The notes under the pieces were generated by a model. The model was not told where the DNA came from. It searched no databases and was given only the letters and a program-made list of their open reading frames with translations. This document shows positions 52,501-60,939 of a DNA stretch of 64,000 nt, piece by piece (position 1 is the first letter of the stretch; every line of letters starts with the position of its first letter). The translations under genes were made by a program, and so were the position numbers. The stretch is from Heyndrickxia oleronia (GTDB lineage: Bacteria > Bacillota > Bacilli > Bacillales > Bacillaceae_C): positions 1,338,911-1,402,910 of the forward strand of contig NZ_CP065424.1 in assembly GCF_017809215.1 (NCBI RefSeq). Direction: 5' to 3'.

Positions 52501-52674
52501 ATTCCACTAGCATTAGGAGAAGGCGGTGGGGGACTAATCTCGAAAGGTCTTGCCATTACTGTTATTGGTGGTTTAACAAGCTCCACATTATTAACATTAC
52601 TTGTAGTACCAATTGTCTATGAAGTCTTGTCTAAGATGTTCAAGAAAAAGCGGAATGAAATAGAGGAAAACTAA
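49591..52674 (+). CDS. RND-family efflux transporter (SwrC/YerP-like)
   Basis: 1027 aa. AcrB-type proton-driven exporter; in B. subtilis the related SwrC exports surfactin. Layout is TM1 (about 12-30), a large extracytoplasmic loop, TM2-6, with VAIGRVIDDSIVVVENIYRR carrying the two proton-relay Asp in TM4, then a second loop and TM7-12 ending VLSKMFKKKRNEIEEN. FPFALTMAFALGASLLVAITIVPALS is the TM6 region. The start is GTG 49591 with AAGGGTAGG upstream. No membrane-fusion or outer-membrane partner is adjacent, as usual in Firmicutes. Confidence 0.93.
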   Translation: MRGLVNFVLKNKLAVWLLTIIITVSGIYSGTRMKTETIPDISIPFLMVSDVYPGATPEQVMNDISMPIEKAVEGLDHVKSVYSNSYSNMASIQVEYEYGIDMDEAKRELKSALDTVKLPEGAQEPTTSAISMNMMPVVALSVSSSKEDIVDLTSTVEESLLPKIEKLDGVASATITGQHIEEVDLTYNKTKMDELGLTEDKVKEIIQASNMSVSLGLYEFKEGEQAVAIDGKFMTIDELKNMMVPVTPSATNPTPFVKLSDIATIKTVGKVQSVSRTNGKDAIAIQIVKGQQANTVDVVNEVKDLVKDEKKKNDGLKIDITLDQGEPIEKSVSTMVEKAVFGGLIAVLIILLFLRDFKSTIISIVSIPVSIFMALLLLHWLDITLNIMTLGAITVAIGRVIDDSIVVVENIYRRLHLKEEKLTGRALIREATIEMFKPIMSSTLVTVAVFAPMIFVGGMVGELFMPFALTMAFALGASLLVAITIVPALSHFLFRKKLYGERTEGSHKEAGKLARGYKRILDKVLNHKWIASILAVLLLVGSLALTPLIGFSFLGSEEEKVMYLTYTPKTGELQKDTLENVKAVEEKMLKRDDIDIVQVSVTEPGDASAMMMGGGSGGALMYLIFDPDMKDFPKEKEKIEKYVTTLDQSGTWKSQDFSSMSGSSNEVSYTFYSENLDKLNQTVKKVEDLMNKNDDLKDVSSSAEDAYVEYTFRVEQGNLLKYGLTTGQLVGMLSPQKTKDVLTTVEKDGDSLDVVVQQEQAAQPESINDILDKQIPTALGNTMPLSELVKVKKGTTLNTLARSKGEYYATVSGKVKGKDVSKVTADIGDKIDKMDLPKGVTVDVAGVQADMNEAFTQLGVAMLAAIAIVYFILVVTFREGVAPFAILFSLPFAVIGSFVGLFLAGETISVPVMMGLLMLIGIVVTNAIVLVDRIIHMERDGMSMRQAILEAGATRLRPILMTAIATVGALIPLALGEGGGGLISKGLAITVIGGLTSSTLLTLLVVPIVYEVLSKMFKKKRNEIEEN

Positions 52675-52681
52675 AGGAAAA

Positions 52682-52730
52682 AAGCCTTACAAGTCAATTT
52701 TTTAGCTTGTAAGGCTTTTTTTTATTGTGG
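52682..52730 (+). terminator. Terminator of the RND pump gene
   Basis: AGCCTTACAAG and CTTGTAAGGCT (11 bp) with a T-rich 12-nt loop and a long T run. Confidence 0.9.
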
Positions 52731-52764
52731 GACAGTGGGACAGTGGACCTGACCCCTTGTCCCA
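52721..52764. repeat. GGGACA...TGTCCC palindromic element, copy 2
   Basis: It begins TTTATTGTGGGACAGTGGGACAGTGGACCTGACCCCTTGTCCCA-type sequence, with the GGGACAGTG unit doubled compared with copy 1 at 48631. It again begins in the T run of a terminator. Confidence 0.65.
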
Positions 52765-52769
52765 TTTTT

Positions 52770-52907
52770 TTATACACGTTTAATTAATTTAATGACCAGG
52801 ATGATTACGGCTATAACAAGTAGGATATGAATAAATCCTCCTGCAATATGTCCGATGAGTCCTAAGATCCAGAGTAAAATTAGTATGCCAATTATTGCCC
52901 AAAGCAT
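52770..52907 (-). CDS. Tiny lmo0937-family membrane protein
   Basis: 45 aa: starts MLWAIIGILILLWILGLIGH, then IAGGFIHILL and ends KLIKRV. Two hydrophobic stretches around a GHIAGG turn match the lmo0937 family of small membrane proteins found across Bacillus and Listeria. AGGAGGAG lies 8 nt before the ATG at 52907. The family has no known activity. It lies between the pump terminator and the PLD gene, on the opposite strand to both. Confidence 0.82.
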   Translation of the reverse strand: MLWAIIGILILLWILGLIGHIAGGFIHILLVIAVIILVIKLIKRV

Positions 52908-53048
52908 ATTCAGTCTCCTCCTCTTTGTATTTGTAATAGTTTACCCATGGTTGACAATTCCAAACCAATTGGAAAGTTATGAAATCTTCTCATGTTCATT
53001 CCTGAGTGGGGAAAGCTATGAAGTGATTATGAAAATTGGGGGATCATG

Positions 53049-54470
53049 ATGAGGAAGGTTCTTTTTATTCTTGTTACTATCTTTTTTATTACATATTGCG
53101 GTACTATTCTTTATCATTCTTATAAACCACTTCCAAAGGGACTTTCCTATGAGGGGAGGATTTATCGTGGAACCGATAAGGAGGTTACTTTATTAACAGA
53201 TTTAACTTATCAAAGGGGAAATGAGCTTAAAGTAGAACATGAAATCTTTCCTCGGGTTTTTCAAATTATTCAGGAGGCAGAGCAGTTTATCGTTTGTGAT
53301 TTTTTTTTATTTAATGGTTATTACGATAAACATCTTCATTTTCCGCCACTTAGTGAGAGTTTCGCTAATCAATTGATTAATAAAAAGAAGCAGCAACCAG
53401 AAGTTCGGATTATGGTTATCACGGATGAGATTAATACTTCTTATGGTTCACATAAATCGAAGGAACTTGAAAGATTAAAGAAAAATGGGATTGAAGTAAT
53501 TATGACAGACCTTGATCCATTGCGAGATTCAACTCCACTTTATTCAAGTATATGGAGGATGTTTTTTAAATGGTTTGGACAGTCAGGACAAGAGTGGATT
53601 CCTAATGCTATGGCAGATAATGCTCCCAAAATGACCATTCGTTCTTATTTAAAATTATTAAATATAAAAGCCAATCATCGAAAAACGATTGCGACTGATA
53701 AAACTGTTTTCATCGCATCAGGAAATCCTCATGATGCAAGTGCTTATTTTTCTAACCATGGCATTGAAATAAGCGGACCGATTATTCATGATCTACTAGA
53801 ATCTGAGCAGGCAGCAGTTAATATATCAAATGGACCGAAGCTCCCAATATATACGGAAAAGGGGGGGCAGCAAGGTGATCATCAATTTCAGTTATTAACA
53901 GAGGGAAAGATATATAAGCATGTTTTAAGAGAAATTAACCGATTAAAAGCTGGAGATGAGTTGTGGATGGCGATGTTTTATCTCGCTGATAGAAAAATTA
54001 TTCATTCCTTGTTGGAAGCCTCTCAGAGAAACGTAAAAATCAACTTAATCTTGGATCCAAATGAAAATGCTTTTGGAAACAAAAAATCTGGTTTACCTAA
54101 TCGACCTGTTGCTCATGAGCTGCATAAGAAATCGAAAGGGAAGATTCAAATACGTTGGTATAATACGAAAAAGGAACAATTTCACCCGAAGCTTATTTTT
54201 ATTAAAAAAGATAAATATTCACTAATTTTTAATGGCTCTGCAAATCTTACCTCTCGTAATCTTGCCGATTATAATTTAGAGACTGATATAAAAATAAAGG
54301 CTCCGAATCAATCTAAAGTAGTTCATCAACTAAATCGTTATTTTCATCGACTATGGGAAAACCGCGATGGTGATTTTACACTTGATTTCTCAAAATTCCA
54401 AAGTAGGTTCATCTATTTCCAAGAAGGAATCTATAGAATGCAGGAGCTATTGCAATTAACTACTTACTGA
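53049..54470 (+). CDS. Phospholipase D-family protein (cardiolipin synthase-like)
   Basis: 473 aa. An N-terminal membrane anchor or signal (VLFILVTIFFITYCGTILY) is followed by two PLD repeats. The first is complete: NHRKTIATDKTVFIASGNP (HxKx4D, about residue 220). In the second, FHPKLIFIKKDKYSLIFNGSANLTSRN has His and Lys, but the Asp is displaced by two residues. The family makes or cuts phosphodiester bonds in lipids or nucleic acids; substrate unknown. ATG 53049 fits GGGGG spacing better than ATG 53046. Confidence 0.82.
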   Translation: MRKVLFILVTIFFITYCGTILYHSYKPLPKGLSYEGRIYRGTDKEVTLLTDLTYQRGNELKVEHEIFPRVFQIIQEAEQFIVCDFFLFNGYYDKHLHFPPLSESFANQLINKKKQQPEVRIMVITDEINTSYGSHKSKELERLKKNGIEVIMTDLDPLRDSTPLYSSIWRMFFKWFGQSGQEWIPNAMADNAPKMTIRSYLKLLNIKANHRKTIATDKTVFIASGNPHDASAYFSNHGIEISGPIIHDLLESEQAAVNISNGPKLPIYTEKGGQQGDHQFQLLTEGKIYKHVLREINRLKAGDELWMAMFYLADRKIIHSLLEASQRNVKINLILDPNENAFGNKKSGLPNRPVAHELHKKSKGKIQIRWYNTKKEQFHPKLIFIKKDKYSLIFNGSANLTSRNLADYNLETDIKIKAPNQSKVVHQLNRYFHRLWENRDGDFTLDFSKFQSRFIYFQEGIYRMQELLQLTTY

Positions 54471-54557
54471 ATGATTTACTATTTTTATAAGGAATACCTT
54501 CCTAATCGTCTAAATTTGCATATAATAATGCGATTTGAAAAGAGGAGGAGAGAAAAG

Positions 54558-55034
54558 ATGGCAAGACATTTAGCATGGCATGAAACATTAGAATTACATG
54601 AATTAATTGCATTGCAAAGCAATTGTTTAATACATTTAAAAAAATCATTAAAAAAGGTAACGAACCCAGAATTACGTGATCTATTTTTATTTTCAATCCG
54701 TTCACTGGAAAAAAATATAAAGGAGCTCGTTCCATTTATTTCAAGAGCACCTCGAGCATATGCGCATGAACGTCAAGACGATAGTGCATTCTTTGCGGGA
54801 AATTTGCTAGGTGCTGCAAAAACATCTGTAAGAACTTATGCAGCTGCAATTACTGAAACTGCCACTCCAGAGCTTAAATCTGTATTTACAAAGCATTTAA
54901 ATAATAGTATTAAATGGCATACTAAAGTATTTGAATATATGAATAAGCATGGGTATTATCCGGCATTTGATCTTCATCAATTACTTACAAATGACGCTGA
55001 AAATGCTGAAAAAGCATTAACAATGAAATATTAA
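54558..55034 (+). CDS. Spore coat protein, CotF family
   Basis: 158 aa. LAWHETLELHELIALQSNCLIHLKKSLKKVT and the later HLNNSIKWHTKVFEYMNKHGYYPAFD match the helical Coat F domain of Bacillus coat and related proteins. GAGGAGAG precedes ATG 54558. No sporulation promoter was confidently found in the 87 nt before it. It stands alone, consistent with the sporulation genes farther downstream. Confidence 0.75.
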   Translation: MARHLAWHETLELHELIALQSNCLIHLKKSLKKVTNPELRDLFLFSIRSLEKNIKELVPFISRAPRAYAHERQDDSAFFAGNLLGAAKTSVRTYAAAITETATPELKSVFTKHLNNSIKWHTKVFEYMNKHGYYPAFDLHQLLTNDAENAEKALTMKY

Positions 55035-55039
55035 TATGC

Positions 55040-55073
55040 AACAAAAAAAGAGGATGATTTAAATCATCCTCTT
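55040..55073 (-). terminator. Terminator for the minus-strand thioredoxin-like gene
   Basis: AAGAGGATGATTT and AAATCATCCTCTT form a perfect 13-bp palindrome. The T run (seven A on the plus strand) follows only in the minus direction. Confidence 0.8.
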
Positions 55074-55075
55074 AC

Positions 55076-55242
55076 CCACAAATATTGTTGCGATTGAAAA
55101 TAAATATCGGCTGAAGATCACCACAACTTTCATTTTACTGAGAAAAGAGCTGAAATCTCCATCAAAACCGTTACTATCCATTAATGGGTGTAAAAGCTGG
55201 TAGTTGGGCTTTTACAAAGCAACAAATGATTCAAAAACAGCC
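55076..55242 (-). repeat. Dispersed intergenic repeat, full copy B
   Basis: On the minus strand it starts AGGCTGTTTTTGAATCATTTG directly after the TAA of the thioredoxin-like gene and ends GCAACAATATTTGTGG just before the terminator. Shared blocks with copy A: GTTGCTTT, AGCTTTTACACCCA, CAGCTCTTTTCTCAG and CTTCAGCCGATA. It forms the 3' UTR of that gene. Confidence 0.75.
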
Positions 55243-55243
55243 T

Positions 55244-55561
55244 TTACTTTTGACTATCAAGAAAGTCTCGAACTTGCTCAGGACTTTTTGCATTTGCACT
55301 ATGAAGGTGTGCGGACTTTTCTCCGTTTTGAAAAATTAATAAGCTTGGAATACCCATAACATTATACTTTTCAGCTAGCTCCGGAAAATTATCACGGTTT
55401 ATTTCATACCATTTATATTGTGAATAATCTTTAATTACTTCATCAATAAACATATTTAAACGTGTACAGTCTGGACACCAACCCGCATAGAATTTTATGA
55501 TTACAGGATCATTACCAGAAATAATTTCTTCAAATGTTTCAATTGATTTAATTTCTTCCAT
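55244..55561 (-). CDS. Thioredoxin-like protein (YdbP type)
   Basis: 105 aa. Thioredoxin fold with active site FYAGWCPDCTRL (Cys-Pro-Asp-Cys, about residues 28-31) and cis-Pro in NVMGIPSLLIFQNG. The acidic CPDC differs from the CGPC of TrxA, suggesting a different redox potential. AAGGAGG precedes the ATG. It is monocistronic, and its 3' UTR is a dispersed repeat. Confidence 0.88.
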   Translation of the reverse strand: MEEIKSIETFEEIISGNDPVIIKFYAGWCPDCTRLNMFIDEVIKDYSQYKWYEINRDNFPELAEKYNVMGIPSLLIFQNGEKSAHLHSANAKSPEQVRDFLDSQK

Positions 55562-55824
55562 TATTATTTTTCCTCCTTAATGATAACATGTTAAATTATT
55601 TTTTTAGGACCATGTCAGGTACTATTAGTATTGTATATAGATTAATAAATTCATTCAATAAATTAGTCTTCTTTTGTGGATGTTTCCATGTAAATAATAT
55701 AAAATAATATCTTGGCACAAATTGTTTCTTTGTCTCTTTGAAGGGATTAAGTATAATAGAAATATAATACATAAAGAAAATTAAAGTGTGTATTTGTTAG
55801 ATTGTATTAGGAGACGAGGATTGT

Positions 55825-56997
55825 ATGACTTCTCAGACAGGGAAAACTTCAAAAATAGATTATGGTCTTGTTTTAACATTAATGTTAATGTGTTTGGTCA
55901 GTATTATTTCTATTTATAGTGCACAAAAATCAGGTCAATTAGATCAAAACTTTGTCATCAAACAAGTAGTTTGGTATGTAGTGGGAGTATGTATAATAGC
56001 CGTTACGATTCATTTTGATTCCGATCAGTTAAAAAGATTATCATGGTATTTATATGGATTTGGAATTTTTCTATTAACATTTTTGATTATTGCTCCAGAA
56101 AGCATTGCCCATGTAACGAAGGGGCAAAAAAGTTGGTTTACAGTTCCGTTTATGGGTACCTTCCAGCCATCGGAGGTCATGAAGGTCTTTTTAATTTTAG
56201 CATTAGCAAGAACGGTAGTAGATCATCATGATAAATTTATCATTAAGACATTGAAAACCGATTTTTGGTTATTAGTAAAATTAGGTTTAGTTACTTTACT
56301 TCCCCTTGCGCTAATTATGCAACAACCTGACTTAGGAACCTCACTAGTAGTCATATCAATTCTTTTAGGGGTCATTTTTGTATCAGGGATTACATGGAAA
56401 TTATTATTGCCTATTTTCGGCGGAGGAAGTTTTATTGCAGGAATCGTGCTTTATTTTGCTATTTGGATGCCAGAGATATTAGAAAAATATTTACATGTAA
56501 AGCCTTATCAGTTTGATCGGATTAACTCATGGCTTGATCCATATAAATATAAGAGTAATGAGGGGTATCAATTAATCAATTCCCTTCTTGCCATTGGCTC
56601 CGGACAAACTTTTGGAAAACAATTTAGTCTTACGGAAGTGGATATACCGGAAAGACAAACCGATTTTATTTTTAGTATGATTGGCGAGAGCTTCGGTTTT
56701 ATTGGTGCCAGTGTGGTTGTAAGTTTATTTTTTATGTTGATCTATCACATTACTAAAGCGAGCTTAGAAACAAAGAATGAATTTTATTCGTATATTTGTG
56801 CTGGTGTAATTGCGATGATTACCTTTCATGTATTTGAGAATATCGGAATGACAATTGGACTTTTACCGATTACTGGTATTCCTTTGCCATTTATTAGTTA
56901 TGGAGGAAGCTCCTTAATGGGTAATATGTTTGCCATTGGATTAATATTTTCGATACGATATCATTATAAAAAGTATATGTTCGGTGGAGAAAAATAG
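55825..56997 (+). CDS. SEDS-family peptidoglycan polymerase (RodA/FtsW)
   Basis: 390 aa, ten membrane segments. SEDS glycosyltransferases polymerise lipid II at the cell surface. Conserved Asp region in MQQPDLGTSLVVI (about residue 160), DRINSWLDPYKY in the large loop, and the family signature GLLPITGIPLPFISYGGSS (about 350-368). Length and the lack of division genes nearby fit a RodA-type or sporulation paralogue rather than FtsW. GGAGACGAGG precedes ATG 55825. Confidence 0.9.
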   Translation: MTSQTGKTSKIDYGLVLTLMLMCLVSIISIYSAQKSGQLDQNFVIKQVVWYVVGVCIIAVTIHFDSDQLKRLSWYLYGFGIFLLTFLIIAPESIAHVTKGQKSWFTVPFMGTFQPSEVMKVFLILALARTVVDHHDKFIIKTLKTDFWLLVKLGLVTLLPLALIMQQPDLGTSLVVISILLGVIFVSGITWKLLLPIFGGGSFIAGIVLYFAIWMPEILEKYLHVKPYQFDRINSWLDPYKYKSNEGYQLINSLLAIGSGQTFGKQFSLTEVDIPERQTDFIFSMIGESFGFIGASVVVSLFFMLIYHITKASLETKNEFYSYICAGVIAMITFHVFENIGMTIGLLPITGIPLPFISYGGSSLMGNMFAIGLIFSIRYHYKKYMFGGEK

Positions 56998-57004
56998 ACA
57001 GTAT

Positions 57005-57045
57005 GCTAGCCCGTCACATATTAAGTTTCGGGCTAGCTTTTTTTA
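57005..57045 (+). terminator. Terminator between rodA-like and gerC
   Basis: GCTAGCCCG and CGGGCTAGC with a 15-nt loop and eight T. It lies between convergent genes. Confidence 0.88.
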
Positions 57046-58113
57046 TTCAACCGTTCCACTTTCCATAATCGTTACCTTCGGGATAACATTTAAGGTGATT
57101 TTCTTGTAATCCTCATCCCACCATTTATCATAATTATAGTGTTTGGTTTTACTTTTTACATATTCGCCAAGTCCCACGGGGTCAATGCCTCTATCTTGAA
57201 AAGTGTGTAGCATTTTTAAGCATTCTTTCTTTATATCCTTTTCCATTGCTTGCTCGAGACCGTTGATTACTTTGTGGGATACTTTTTTTCCAGAGTATTC
57301 ACGTACTACAGCATCGACATTGATATAGATATTAGCATGAAGTTTGCCAGGAGATTTTATAATTTTAATTTTATTTTTGGAATGAATGCTTCGTATCACC
57401 GTTTCATTTTTTCCGTAATTAACAATTTTACTTCCTTCACTATACTTGTCCACCATAAGTTTAAAATAGAACATTTTCTCTTCACTAACTTTATAAACAA
57501 CCTTGTTTATACTAAAAATTCCTATCCCAACTATTTCTAACGTGTTGTCATTTATTTTCTTTAGTATAGGTAAAAAAGCATCTCTACCTCTTGAAGCGTA
57601 ATAGTTTCCAAATAGGTGAAGGTTTAGTTTAGGAACATCGCGATTTTTCATATTATGTGTGAGCAGATTTTTAATATAGGTACCATTTCCTTTAAATCCA
57701 TAATTCCCTTCTAATACATCTTGTGCATTATCCTTTTCTACCATTGCTAATAAAGTTCTTGAACCTACATTCGGATCTCTTAGGAGGGAATCAATCAGTC
57801 TAACAAAGCCATGTTTAGCTAATTCTTCCCCAAATAATACAGCTTGAATCCCCCCTGTAACAAGAGGATCACTGGAACGTCGTTCAAGTGCTGTTAGAAC
57901 ATCCCTGCTTGTTTCAGCTACCGTTGTTAAGGTTTGATTTTGAAAGCTCTTATCGGGTAAATATTTTACATAAAGAAGGGTACCTTTCAAATGATCATTC
58001 TCAGCTAGGTCATATCCTTGAGCTGTTTCAATATTTAATTCATCAATAATTTGCTTTTCCACACAACCTGTTAGTAGGGTTGTACATAGTAAAATGAGTA
58101 AATATTTTTTCAT
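57043..58113 (-). CDS. Germinant receptor C subunit (GerAC family lipoprotein)
   Basis: 356 aa from the ATG at 58113. Lipobox LLTGCVEK (Cys about residue 16) anchors it to the outer face of the spore inner membrane. GerC domains with IQAVLFGEELAKHG and the C-terminal VGLGEYVKSK are present. The ATG overlaps the gerB stop by 4 nt, which fixes this start over the longer frame. It forms a nutrient receptor with the A and B subunits. The germinant cannot be read from sequence. Confidence 0.93.
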   Translation of the reverse strand: MKKYLLILLCTTLLTGCVEKQIIDELNIETAQGYDLAENDHLKGTLLYVKYLPDKSFQNQTLTTVAETSRDVLTALERRSSDPLVTGGIQAVLFGEELAKHGFVRLIDSLLRDPNVGSRTLLAMVEKDNAQDVLEGNYGFKGNGTYIKNLLTHNMKNRDVPKLNLHLFGNYYASRGRDAFLPILKKINDNTLEIVGIGIFSINKVVYKVSEEKMFYFKLMVDKYSEGSKIVNYGKNETVIRSIHSKNKIKIIKSPGKLHANIYINVDAVVREYSGKKVSHKVINGLEQAMEKDIKKECLKMLHTFQDRGIDPVGLGEYVKSKTKHYNYDKWWDEDYKKITLNVIPKVTIMESGTVE

Positions 58114-59198
58114 GATTTCAGCTTCACCTTCTTTAACAGCCAAACTAAAATTAATAAAAATGGAATATAGATAAAATTAATTAAAAAACCTAAATTCCCT
58201 AAAATACTATTGATCATATTTATTTGTTGTCGGGTTTTAAGCAAAGGAATAATTAGAAGAGAAAGAGCTGCTATGATAAATACTCCTTTTCTTTGTGAAA
58301 TTTTATATGTTTGTTTAAGTATTCGACTCGCACACCATAATGCAAGACATACATTCGGCAAAATAATTAAACACCAATTGGCAATACCGACATATTCGAA
58401 TCGCTCTACGACAGGAAGATGGACAATTTTCCACGTAGACAGTGTCGCCCAAATGTATTTTTGAATTTGTTCCTCACTGTAATAGGCAAATGATATGAGG
58501 GTTGTATATAAATACAGGGCGGTTGATGAAAAGAGGCCAATATGAGCCCACTTTTTTGATTTATTTGGTTCTTTAATAAAAGGATAGTAGATCAGGAACA
58601 CTTCATACCCCATAAATGTTAAGGACATTTGATGAGAAGCAATAATTAATTCTTTGAGAGAATGATCAAGTAAAGGCAAAAAATGCTTGAAATCTGAATA
58701 AGGGATCGTAAAGCCAAACAATACAATTAAATAGGAAGGAAAAACGACTCCAAAAAAAGCAATTCCAGTTACTGTCCGAAATCCTCCTCTCACAATATAA
58801 ATACAGAGAATGAGGAAGAATAAGGTAAACCAAAAAGTATTGAAATCGGGAAACATCCATACCTGAACGATTTCGATATAGGTTCGAAGAATGGTGATGA
58901 TAAAAAAGGTAAAATAAAGAATAAAGAAAGTATTAAATAGCGATCCAATCCATTTTCCAAATACAAATTTATGTGTTTCGCTTAGATCCTTTTTTCCCAT
59001 TTCCAATAGCTTATACATCATCCACATAATCATATTGGTTGCTAAACCTGCAATAATAACAGAAATCCAAGCATCATAACCTGCTGTTTTCGCAATAAGT
59101 CGTTGAAAACCTAAAGCACCCACACCTATTTGAATGGATGTAACTGTAAAAAAAACGAGGAATGGTGATATTTTTCGGTTTTCAGGTACTGTTTGCAT
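58110..59198 (-). CDS. Germinant receptor B subunit (GerAB, APC-type permease)
   Basis: 362 aa with ten membrane segments, of the amino acid-polyamine-organocation superfamily, the likely germinant-binding subunit. It starts MQTVPENRKISPFLVFFTVTSIQIGVGALGFQR. TTAGGAG lies upstream of the ATG at 59198, preferred over the longer frame to 59240. Second gene of the gerA-B-C operon; 4-nt overlap with gerC. Confidence 0.93.
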   Translation of the reverse strand: MQTVPENRKISPFLVFFTVTSIQIGVGALGFQRLIAKTAGYDAWISVIIAGLATNMIMWMMYKLLEMGKKDLSETHKFVFGKWIGSLFNTFFILYFTFFIITILRTYIEIVQVWMFPDFNTFWFTLFFLILCIYIVRGGFRTVTGIAFFGVVFPSYLIVLFGFTIPYSDFKHFLPLLDHSLKELIIASHQMSLTFMGYEVFLIYYPFIKEPNKSKKWAHIGLFSSTALYLYTTLISFAYYSEEQIQKYIWATLSTWKIVHLPVVERFEYVGIANWCLIILPNVCLALWCASRILKQTYKISQRKGVFIIAALSLLIIPLLKTRQQINMINSILGNLGFLINFIYIPFLLILVWLLKKVKLKS

Positions 59199-59257
59199 AG
59201 TATGACTCCTAACAGAATAAAAATGGATAAATTCTTTCACTACTTTCTTAGTACTCT

Positions 59258-60757
59258 TTATTCATCAATATCTATCTTTTGTTTAGCATTTTTAGAGGAA
59301 AAGCGTTTCTTCTTATCGGTTCGTAAATATTTAGGCCGTTTTGCCTGTTTACTAAAACCTAATCGAACAATGGTATCTTTCAAATCACTCCATCTAGGCG
59401 GATAGATTGGCTCTAAATATGGTCTACCCAACGAAGTTAAGCGAATTAAATGGGTAAGAAGAATACAAAAGCAAAATACAATTCCAAGTAAACCCCAAAG
59501 CTGAGCAAAAATTAAAAATGGGAAACGGATGAAACGAATGGTATTACCAATTTTGTAAATTGGTGTTGTAAAGGAAGCGAGTGCAGCTAAGGCGACAAAT
59601 ATTAGTAAGACATTACTAGTTAATCCAGCTTCAACTGATGCAGTACCAATAACAATTCCTCCCACGATACCGATTGTTTGACCGATCTTTGTTGGTAGTC
59701 TAGCTCCGGCTTCTCGTAAAAGCTCAATTGTAATTTCTAATACTAATGCCTCCAAAATAGGTGGTAAGGGAACCCCTTGCCGTGAACTGATTAAGGTTGC
59801 CATAACTGCTCTGGGAACCATTTGATAATGATAAGTTAGAGCTGCAACATATAGTGGTGTAACTATAATGGAAAAGACAACTGAGAAAATACGCAAAATA
59901 CGAAAGAACGTTGCGATAATCCAGTTCAAGTAATAGTCTTCAAACGAAACGAAAAATTCTAATAGCGTAGTGGGCCCGATCAAAGCATGTGGGGAACCAT
60001 CCACTACCATAACCACTTTTCCTTGACTGAGAGAGCCAGCTGCCCTATCAGGTCTCTCTGTATCAAGAAAGATAGGAAAAGGGGAGGCTTGGTTATCCGA
60101 AATTAATTGTTCCACAAAGGAACTATCACTAATTTCATCAAATTCTAAGCTTTCAAGTCTTTGTTTGACAGTTTCAACATTTTCCATCTCAACGATGTCT
60201 TCCATATAAAGAATAGCAATTCTTGTTTTGGATAATTTACCTACAGTTAATTCCTCTACAATCAATTGTTTGACAGGAAGCCGCTTTCTAATTAAATTTA
60301 AATTTTGATCAAGGGATTCAATAAACGCTTCTTTTGGACCTATGACGCTAAATTCAATTTCTGGTGCACTTACTGAACGAGTAATTTCCTTTTGAGCAGC
60401 TATAAACGCATATTTCCCCTCATCTGTCTCCACCTGTAATAAAATATATCCGTTATATATCTTTTGATCGACCTTGGCCATATCTGTAGTAATTTCTACA
60501 TCTGCTACAGGAAGAAGTTTTTTTATGTCTCCAATTGTTGCAAAATCTCCTTCTAATAAATCAGGTAATATGTCCTTTTGAATAATTTCTTCATCTACAA
60601 CTGTGGAGACGAAAGTTAAAGAAAATTGCATCCCAGTTCGACTATTAATATATTTTGCTTCTGTTACATCTTTTGATTTAGGCTTGAGACTTTCCTTTTT
60701 AGGTTCAATATTTTGTAATTGCTGTTTCTTTTCTTTTCTCTTCTTAAAAAAATCCAT
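59258..60757 (-). CDS. Germinant receptor A subunit (GerAA family)
   Basis: 499 aa. A Lys/Glu-rich N-terminus, a soluble N-terminal domain pair (to about residue 265), then membrane segments around the conserved LLEFFVSFEDYY, SSRQGVPLPPILEALVLEITIELLREAGARLP and GGIVIGTASVEAGL. A subunits oligomerise and conduct ions during germination. GGGGGATC precedes the ATG at 60757. First gene of the operon, probably sigma-G dependent; I could not identify the promoter with confidence. Confidence 0.95.
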   Translation of the reverse strand: MDFFKKRKEKKQQLQNIEPKKESLKPKSKDVTEAKYINSRTGMQFSLTFVSTVVDEEIIQKDILPDLLEGDFATIGDIKKLLPVADVEITTDMAKVDQKIYNGYILLQVETDEGKYAFIAAQKEITRSVSAPEIEFSVIGPKEAFIESLDQNLNLIRKRLPVKQLIVEELTVGKLSKTRIAILYMEDIVEMENVETVKQRLESLEFDEISDSSFVEQLISDNQASPFPIFLDTERPDRAAGSLSQGKVVMVVDGSPHALIGPTTLLEFFVSFEDYYLNWIIATFFRILRIFSVVFSIIVTPLYVAALTYHYQMVPRAVMATLISSRQGVPLPPILEALVLEITIELLREAGARLPTKIGQTIGIVGGIVIGTASVEAGLTSNVLLIFVALAALASFTTPIYKIGNTIRFIRFPFLIFAQLWGLLGIVFCFCILLTHLIRLTSLGRPYLEPIYPPRWSDLKDTIVRLGFSKQAKRPKYLRTDKKKRFSSKNAKQKIDIDE

Positions 60758-60894
60758 ATTTGATCCCCCGATTAAAGTGATCGTAAGATTAGATTTCATT
60801 TACTTTTGACATTTATCAGTATTGTTACCAAATTGCAGGGAACTATGTAAATCAATCAATGAACTAAATTATTCTTTGAAATAGCTTCTTTTAT

Positions 60895-60939
60895 GACAAA
60901 AGAAAAAAAGCTGATTGTTGTCAGCTTTTTTCTTTTGTC
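60895..60939. terminator. Terminator of the YhcN/YlaJ gene
   Basis: GACAAAAGAAAAAAAGCTGA and TCAGCTTTTTTCTTTTGTC form a long stem around TTGTTG. The stop codon of the minus-strand gene (60921-60923) is inside the stem. Confidence 0.8.
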
